A DNA stretch of 64,000 bases from the NCBI RefSeq assembly GCF_013002715.1, contig NZ_JABENB010000001.1:496001-560000 (forward strand), in the 5' to 3' direction. The notes under the pieces were generated by a model that saw nothing but the letters and a program-made list of their open reading frames with translations, made no database searches and was not told the DNA's origin. Source of the stretch: Flexivirga aerilata (GTDB lineage: Bacteria; Actinomycetota; Actinomycetes; Actinomycetales; Dermatophilaceae). Positions 59,609-64,000 of the stretch are shown here, piece by piece; within the stretch, counting starts at the first letter, position 1; each line of letters starts with the position of its first letter. Position numbers and translations under genes: made by a program.

Positions 59609-60271
59609 CTAGAGCTGGTCGATCGCTTCGGCGATCGGCGTCGGTCCGTTGTTGAACTGCACCATCGTGCCGACCGACTGGGGCGCCTGCAGCAGCGCGG
59701 CGATCACCGCGGCCACGTCGCCGCGGGTCACCTCGCCGGCGGAGACCTCCGCACCGTCGACACCGTTGATCTCGATCCGGCCGGTGGGTTCGTCGGAGGT
59801 GAGGCGGCTCGGCGCGGCGATCGTCCACTCCAGGCCGGTGCCACGGAGGTACTCGTCGGCGGCGGCCTTCGCCTCGGCATACGCGAAGAACGAATTGTCT
59901 TCCGGCACACCGTGATCCACCGATGCGCCGAAGTAGGACACCATGACGTAACGCTGCACGCCGGCGGTGGTCGCGGCGTTCATGCTGCGGATGGCGGCGT
60001 CGCGGTCGACCGCATAGGTGCGCGACGGGCTGCCGCCACCCGCGCCGGCCGACCAGACGACGGCGTCCGCACCGGTCAGGTGCTCGGCCATGGCCGGCAC
60101 GTCGAGGTGCTCGACGTCGGCGACGACCGGGGTCGCACCGGTGGCCGCCACCTCCGCCACGTGCTCGTCGTTGCGGATGATCGCCAGCACGTTGTGCCCG
60201 CTCGCGCTCAGCAGCTGCTCGAGCAGCAGCGCAACCTTGCCATGTCCACCGATGATCGCGATTGTGCTCAT
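59609..60271 (-). CDS. NmrA/SDR-a5-like NAD(P)-binding protein
   Basis: 220 residues from ATG 60271. The N-terminal nucleotide-binding fold is MSTIAIIGGHGKVALLLEQL with GGHGKVA replacing the usual GATGxxG. WSAGAGGGSPSRTYAVDRDA and YVMVSYFGA follow, with FFAYAEAKAAADEYLRGTGL carrying the YxxxK-like region. Atypical short-chain dehydrogenase of the YwnB/HSCARG type, often a redox-sensing or epimerase-like protein rather than a classical dehydrogenase. Stand-alone, apparently leaderless. A small 11-bp tandem duplication (TGCGCTAGAGC) sits at its stop codon. Confidence 0.85.
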   Translation of the reverse strand: MSTIAIIGGHGKVALLLEQLLSASGHNVLAIIRNDEHVAEVAATGATPVVADVEHLDVPAMAEHLTGADAVVWSAGAGGGSPSRTYAVDRDAAIRSMNAATTAGVQRYVMVSYFGASVDHGVPEDNSFFAYAEAKAAADEYLRGTGLEWTIAAPSRLTSDEPTGRIEINGVDGAEVSAGEVTRGDVAAVIAALLQAPQSVGTMVQFNNGPTPIAEAIDQL

Positions 60272-60277
60272 GGCTCC

Positions 60278-60283
60278 ACCGTA
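60278..60283 (-). promoter_or_regulatory. -10 box TACGGT, leaderless start at 60271
   Basis: On the minus strand TACGGT is followed by 6 nt (ggagcc) and ATG. The spacer contains GGAG, but only 2 nt from the ATG, too close for a functional Shine-Dalgarno. Confidence 0.5.
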
Positions 60284-60312
60284 CGTCGGCGGGGGTATGG
60301 CGTGGGGCCCGA

Positions 60313-61197
60313 CTACTTGTCCCGTCGGGATCGGGCGCCGAGCGACTGCAGCTTGTCCAGGGCGGCGGGCGTGGGTGACTTCCCGGCCGCGACCCGCTTG
60401 CCGGCCGAACGCATCGCCGCGTCATACACGGGACGCACGAATCGCTTGGCGCCATACGCGATCTGGCCGTCCTGATCGGTGAGGATGATCAGCTTCTCCG
60501 CCTTCATGCCGGCGTAGGCGACCCGCGCGACCTGGTCGGCGGAGCGCGGCGCCTTGTTGATCAGGTCGGTGCCGCTGTGCTCCATGTCGACATCCTTGCC
60601 CTGGAACGACGAGGCGAGGTTGGTGCGGAAGAACGCGGGACAGATCGCCGACACCGCGATGTGGTCGGGCGCCAGCTCGGCGCGCAGCGTCTCGCTGATC
60701 GCCACGACCCCCGCCTTCACCGCGTTGTATGACGACATCGCCGGCGCATGCACCAGCCCCGCGAGGGAGGCGGTGTTGACGATCTGTCCACCGCCCTGCT
60801 GCTTCATCATCGGCACGAACGCGCGGCAGCCGCGCACGACGCCGAGCAGGTTGATGTCGATGATGCGTTCCCACTCCTGCATGTCGGCCACGTCGATGCG
60901 GCCGCCGGCCGCGATGCCGGCGTTGTTGACCAGCAGGTCGAGGCCGCCGTAGTGGGCCTCGACCCAGTTGCGCGCGGCGTTCCAGTCGTCCTCGCTGCGC
61001 ACGTCGAGCCGCAGGTAGTCCACGCCCTCGGGCAGCGAGCCGGCCGGTGCCTGCTCGTGCACGTCGCCGACCACCACGCGGGCGCCGTCGCGCACGAGCA
61101 GCTTGACCAGGGCCTGACCGAGGCCCGAACAGCCGCCGGTGACCAGGGCGCGGGCACCGGCATACGAACGCGGTTGTCTTGCGAACGGGAGTTTCAT
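60313..61197 (-). CDS. Classical short-chain dehydrogenase/reductase
   Basis: 294 residues from ATG 61197. NAD(P)-binding ALVTGGCSGLGQALVKLLVR (TGxxxGxG), GDVHEQAP, DLLVNNAGIAAGG (NNAG), catalytic Ser in NTASLAGLVHAP and SSYNAVKAGV (YxxxK). The Asp after the second strand (VVGDVH) suggests NAD+ preference. A C-terminal extension of about 50 basic residues (AGKRVAAGKSPTPAALDKLQ) is characteristic of mycobacterial/actinobacterial SDRs linked to lipid metabolism. Substrate unknown. TACGCT lies 8 nt before the start. Confidence 0.88.
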   Translation of the reverse strand: MKLPFARQPRSYAGARALVTGGCSGLGQALVKLLVRDGARVVVGDVHEQAPAGSLPEGVDYLRLDVRSEDDWNAARNWVEAHYGGLDLLVNNAGIAAGGRIDVADMQEWERIIDINLLGVVRGCRAFVPMMKQQGGGQIVNTASLAGLVHAPAMSSYNAVKAGVVAISETLRAELAPDHIAVSAICPAFFRTNLASSFQGKDVDMEHSGTDLINKAPRSADQVARVAYAGMKAEKLIILTDQDGQIAYGAKRFVRPVYDAAMRSAGKRVAAGKSPTPAALDKLQSLGARSRRDK

Positions 61198-61251
61198 GGT
61201 CAGTCAGCGTAGACGAAGTTACTTGGGGGTAACCAGATTTCCGCCGATGAA

Positions 61252-61284
61252 AACGGCCGGCCCCGTGGGGTAGGGCCGGCCGTT
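61252..61284 (-). terminator. Terminator of the M4 peptidase gene
   Basis: A perfect 12-bp inverted repeat AACGGCCGGCCC / GGGCCGGCCGTT with a 9-nt loop, 24 bp beyond the peptidase stop on the minus strand. It is followed by TTTC, giving a standard intrinsic terminator. Confidence 0.85.
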
Positions 61285-61308
61285 CTCATCCGAAGCTGTC
61301 CGCGGACG

Positions 61309-62898
61309 TCAGTTGACGTTGACGGCGCTCCAGGCCTTGCCGACCGCGGTGTATTGCGCGGAGGTCGCGCCATACAGGTCCTTGGCGGCGTTGAGGGTGG
61401 CGGTGCGGGCACCGGCGTAGTTGGTGCTGCTGGTCATGTAGACCGTCAACGCCCGGTACCAGATCTGCTGGGCATCACTGCGGCCGATCCCAGCCACGCT
61501 GCTGCCGTCACAGGTCGGGGAGTTGTGCGCGACACCGTTGATCGTCTTGGCACCCGAGCCCTCGGCCAGCAGGTAGTAGAAGTGGTTACCCACCCCCGAC
61601 GAGTAATGCACATTCAGGCTGCCCACGCTCGAACTCCAGCAGTTGGCGCTCTTGCCGTCGGCGGCCGGGTTGTCCATCCGCCGCAGACCCTTACCGGTCT
61701 TGTCGAACATCTCCCCGATCAGGTAGTCCCCGGTGTCCTTGGCATTGGCCGAGAAGAACTCCACCATCGTGCCGAAGATGTCACTGGTCGACTCGTTCAA
61801 CCCACCCGACTCTCCGCTGTAGGTCAGGTTCGCCGAGTTCTCCGTCACCCCGTGACTCATCTCGTGCCCGGCCACGTCCAACGACGTCAACGGCCCGTAG
61901 TTGGCGCCGTCCCCGTCGCCATAGGTCATCTTCGTGCCGTCCCAGAACGCATTCACATAGCCCTGCCCGTAATGCACCCGGTTGTACGACCCCTTCCCGG
62001 TGTTGAAGATCCCGTTGCGGCCGAAGTTGGTCTTGTAGTAATCCCACGTCTCGTCCGTGCCGAACTGCGCATCCACACCCGCAGACTCCCGACTCGACGT
62101 CGTGCCATTGCCGAAGCTGGTGTCCGGACCGGAGAAGACCGGACCGGTGGCGCAGTTGGACCCGAAGTACTGGCAGATGACCGAGTCGGTCTGGTTGTTG
62201 ACGTCGATCGTGTAGGTGTTGCCGCGGGTCGGGTCCTTCATCAGGTAGTTGGCACCACTCTGGGTCAGCTCCAGCGGCACCGTCCCGCCATACAACGAAT
62301 TGCCCTGCCCACCCACGGTCATCACCCGCTCCTCCGAGCGAATCACCACACCGGTCTTCGCATCGGTGTAGACCAACTTCCGGCTCGGCGTCCCGTCCGC
62401 CTGCACACCGGTGACGGTCGTCTCCCAGGCGAGCTTCGGCGCGCCCTTCACCGTGTCGACGACGAGACGCGAATTGCCTTGTGCGCCCTTCATCTTCGGC
62501 GCCGCGGCAGCGCTCTTGGTGTCGAGCGAGAGAGGTTTGCCGAGGGTGCGCGAGATCGTGACCGCGCCACCGGTGGTCTGGTGGATCACCAGGTCGCCGC
62601 CGATCACCGGCAGCCCCTTGTAGGTCTGCTGCGCGCGCACGTGCGTGGTGCCGTTGTCGTCGGTGAGCGCCGACTTCCTGGTGAGCTTCTGATCGGCCGA
62701 CAGGCCGTAACGGCCGCGGTTGTCGTCCACTGCCTTCACCGCCCGGTCGACCTTGGGCGAGCCGACCGAGACCGCATTGGTCGAGCGCACGCGATCGTTG
62801 CCGCCGGGGGCGGCGTTCGCGGCACCGGCGACCGCGGTGGCTGCGGTGACGGCGCAGCACGCGGTGAGGACGAAGAAACGCTGACGGGGAGTTGCCAT
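61309..62898 (-). CDS. Secreted M4 (thermolysin-like) metallopeptidase
   Basis: 529 residues from ATG 62898 with AGAAGGGA upstream. Signal peptide (RQRFFVLTACCAVTAATAV...NAA), an FTP/PepSY propeptide to about residue 200 (LPVIGGDLVIHQTTGGAVTI, SRKLVYTDAKTGVVIRSEER), then the catalytic domain. The zinc site is DVAGHEMSHGVTENSANLTY plus the third ligand Glu in SGGLNESTSDIFG. NVHYSSGVGNHFYYLLAEGS holds the catalytic-domain histidine. The protein ends at AVNVN without a PPC or carbohydrate-binding tail. An extracellular neutral protease, autoprocessed after secretion. Confidence 0.95.
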   Translation of the reverse strand: MATPRQRFFVLTACCAVTAATAVAGAANAAPGGNDRVRSTNAVSVGSPKVDRAVKAVDDNRGRYGLSADQKLTRKSALTDDNGTTHVRAQQTYKGLPVIGGDLVIHQTTGGAVTISRTLGKPLSLDTKSAAAAPKMKGAQGNSRLVVDTVKGAPKLAWETTVTGVQADGTPSRKLVYTDAKTGVVIRSEERVMTVGGQGNSLYGGTVPLELTQSGANYLMKDPTRGNTYTIDVNNQTDSVICQYFGSNCATGPVFSGPDTSFGNGTTSSRESAGVDAQFGTDETWDYYKTNFGRNGIFNTGKGSYNRVHYGQGYVNAFWDGTKMTYGDGDGANYGPLTSLDVAGHEMSHGVTENSANLTYSGESGGLNESTSDIFGTMVEFFSANAKDTGDYLIGEMFDKTGKGLRRMDNPAADGKSANCWSSSVGSLNVHYSSGVGNHFYYLLAEGSGAKTINGVAHNSPTCDGSSVAGIGRSDAQQIWYRALTVYMTSSTNYAGARTATLNAAKDLYGATSAQYTAVGKAWSAVNVN

Positions 62899-63027
62899 TG
62901 GATCGTGTTCCCTTCTGATGGACCTCGGGATGGCCGAGGTTCATCAGATGGTGTCCCCGGCCGCGTAAGGGCCGGGTGATGAAGCGGTAAAGGTTTCGTC
63001 AGCTTTGCGGTTGCGGCCGGACCGGCA

Positions 63028-64000
63028 TCACTGGAGCAGGCCGCGGATGTCGTCCGGCGTGATCGCGCCGCCGAGCACCCCGCCCCCGTCGACCACCTGC
63101 TCGAACAGCGCCCGCTTGCGCTCCTGCAGGGCCACGACCTTCTCCTCGATGGTGCCCGCGCTCACCAGCCGGTAGACCATCACCGGCTTGTCCTGCCCGA
63201 TGCGGTGCGCGCGGTCGATCGCCTGCGCCTCGGTCGCCGGGTTCCACCACGGGTCGAGCACGAAGACGTAGTCGGCCTCGGTGAGCGTGAGACCGACGCC
63301 GCCGGCCTTCAGCGAGATCAGGAAGGCGGCCTGGTCACCCTGCTTGAAGTCGTCGATCACCTTCTGCCGGCTCCGCGTGCGGCCGTCGAGGTATGACGTG
63401 GTCAGCCCCGCCTCGGCCAGTGCGTCCCGGGCGAGCGCGAGGTAGGAGGTGAACTGGCTGAAGACCAGCGCACGGTGGCCCTCCTGCGCCAGCTCCACGA
63501 GCTGCTCGACCAGGACCGCGAGCTTCGCCGAGGTCTCGGCCGCGGCGGTCTCGGGGTCGACCAGGCGGGGGTCGAGCGCCAGCTGTCGCAGCCGGGTCAG
63601 CGAGGCGAGGATCTCCACCCGGTTAGCGTCGGGGTCGTCGAGCAGGCCGAGGATGCGCTGCCGCTCGCGCTGCAGCTGGCGATCGTAGGTCTGCCGGTGC
63701 CGCGGGGTGAGCGTCACCGAGAGCGTCTGCTCCTGCTTCGGCGGCAGATCGGAGGCGACCTGGTCCTTGGTGCGACGCAACATCAGCGGCCGGATGCGTT
63801 GCCGCAGCTGGTCGAGCAGCTCGGGCGCCTCGCCGCGCTCGATCGGCTTGCGGTAGCGCTGGGTGAAGGCGTCGGGCCGGGGATAGAGCCCCGGCGCGGC
63901 GAGCGCGAGCATCGACCAGAGATCCATCAGGGAGTTTTCGAGCGGGGTGCCGGTGATCGCCAGCGTGAACGGCGCGCCGACCCGCTTGGCGGCCTGGAAG
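63028..64000 (-). CDS. SNF2-family helicase, C-terminal part (5' end outside window)
   Basis: About 324 residues visible. ITGTPLENSLMDLWSML is helicase motif III. IRPLMLRRTKDQVASDLPPK is the SNF2 link region. ALVFSQFTSYLALARDALAE (motif IV), FLISLKAGGVGLTLTEADYV (motif V) and DPWWNPATEAQAIDRAHRIG (motif VI, with the arginine finger) complete the second RecA lobe. It is the SNF2/RapA-like group common in bacteria, often with an N-terminal SWIM zinc finger that would lie beyond the window. ATP-driven DNA translocation is expected; cellular role unknown. Confidence 0.92.
   Translation of the reverse strand, partial: FQAAKRVGAPFTLAITGTPLENSLMDLWSMLALAAPGLYPRPDAFTQRYRKPIERGEAPELLDQLRQRIRPLMLRRTKDQVASDLPPKQEQTLSVTLTPRHRQTYDRQLQRERQRILGLLDDPDANRVEILASLTRLRQLALDPRLVDPETAAAETSAKLAVLVEQLVELAQEGHRALVFSQFTSYLALARDALAEAGLTTSYLDGRTRSRQKVIDDFKQGDQAAFLISLKAGGVGLTLTEADYVFVLDPWWNPATEAQAIDRAHRIGQDKPVMVYRLVSAGTIEEKVVALQERKRALFEQVVDGGGVLGGAITPDDIRGLLQ

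Noticed and set aside
1..64000. tRNA, rRNA, integrase, transposase or attachment sites
   Set aside because: None recognised on reading either strand; the mobile-like signals are limited to the hairpin repeats and the DUF222-HNH gene.

Overview
This is a high-GC (about 70%) actinobacterial chromosome segment. Gene content suggests Micrococcales, plausibly Dermacoccaceae or Intrasporangiaceae. That placement is inferred from family-level resemblance, since no rRNA is present. Indicators are a Bpa-type proteasome activator, a DUF4235 protein, a DUF4333 lipoprotein, a class F sortase, a PucR-linked DesA3-type desaturase, a DUF222/13E12 HNH protein and many leaderless promoters. No rRNA, tRNA, CRISPR array, prophage or insertion sequence was recognised.

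Layout. 1-6.7 kb: DinB-like protein (partial), FtsJ-type methyltransferase, MFS exporter, a Ser/Thr kinase-TerD fusion with an apparent frameshift, and a membrane protein. 6.7-9.8 kb: copper ATPase with a CsoR-type operator, then PTS EIIB and EIIA. 9.8-12.6 kb: thioesterase, PAP2 phosphatase, DUF4235 and ankyrin proteins. 12.6-17 kb: Lrp regulator divergent from a branched-chain 2-oxoacid dehydrogenase operon (E1alpha, E1beta, E2). 17-18.3 kb: DUF4333 lipoprotein and CorA. 18.3-26.2 kb: histidine utilisation operon, transcribed hutH-hutU-M20 amidohydrolase-hutF-hutI, with a divergent IclR regulator. 26.2-30.2 kb: MobA-methyltransferase fusion, quinone oxidoreductase, Bpa, PIG-V-like membrane protein. 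30.2-34.3 kb: an accessory island with a Tat lipoprotein and a DUF222-HNH gene bracketed by oppositely oriented hairpin-repeat arrays. 34.3-39.1 kb: NUDIX, FAD oxidoreductase, coiled-coil protein, lipoprotein, alpha/beta hydrolase. 39.1-41.3 kb: two SGNH hydrolases. 41.3-45.1 kb: PucR regulator divergent from ferredoxin reductase and acyl desaturase. 45.1-50.1 kb: histidine phosphatase, acyl-CoA synthetase, ABC-F protein with an attenuator-like leader. 50.1-53.8 kb: sortase, secreted protein, GlmS and a small partner. 54-59.4 kb: Tat-exported PHP metallohydrolase, LigD-type polymerase domain, GT2 and GT39 glycosyltransferases. 59.6-64 kb: two short-chain dehydrogenase/NmrA proteins, secreted M4 peptidase, SNF2 helicase (partial).

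How it works together. Most genes are core or catabolic: histidine to glutamate, branched-chain 2-oxoacids to acyl-CoA, lipid desaturation and activation, and envelope assembly. The most unusual material is (i) the DUF222-HNH gene flanked by REP-like hairpins with a symmetric TAC/TAC internal loop, where copies of the gene's own 3' end are reiterated in the array, (ii) several other structured repeats (a 62-bp duplication at hutF/hutI and two four-arm palindromes), (iii) a genome-wide-looking preference for GTATG over GTACG, and (iv) about fourteen genes whose -10 box sits 6-8 nt before the start codon.
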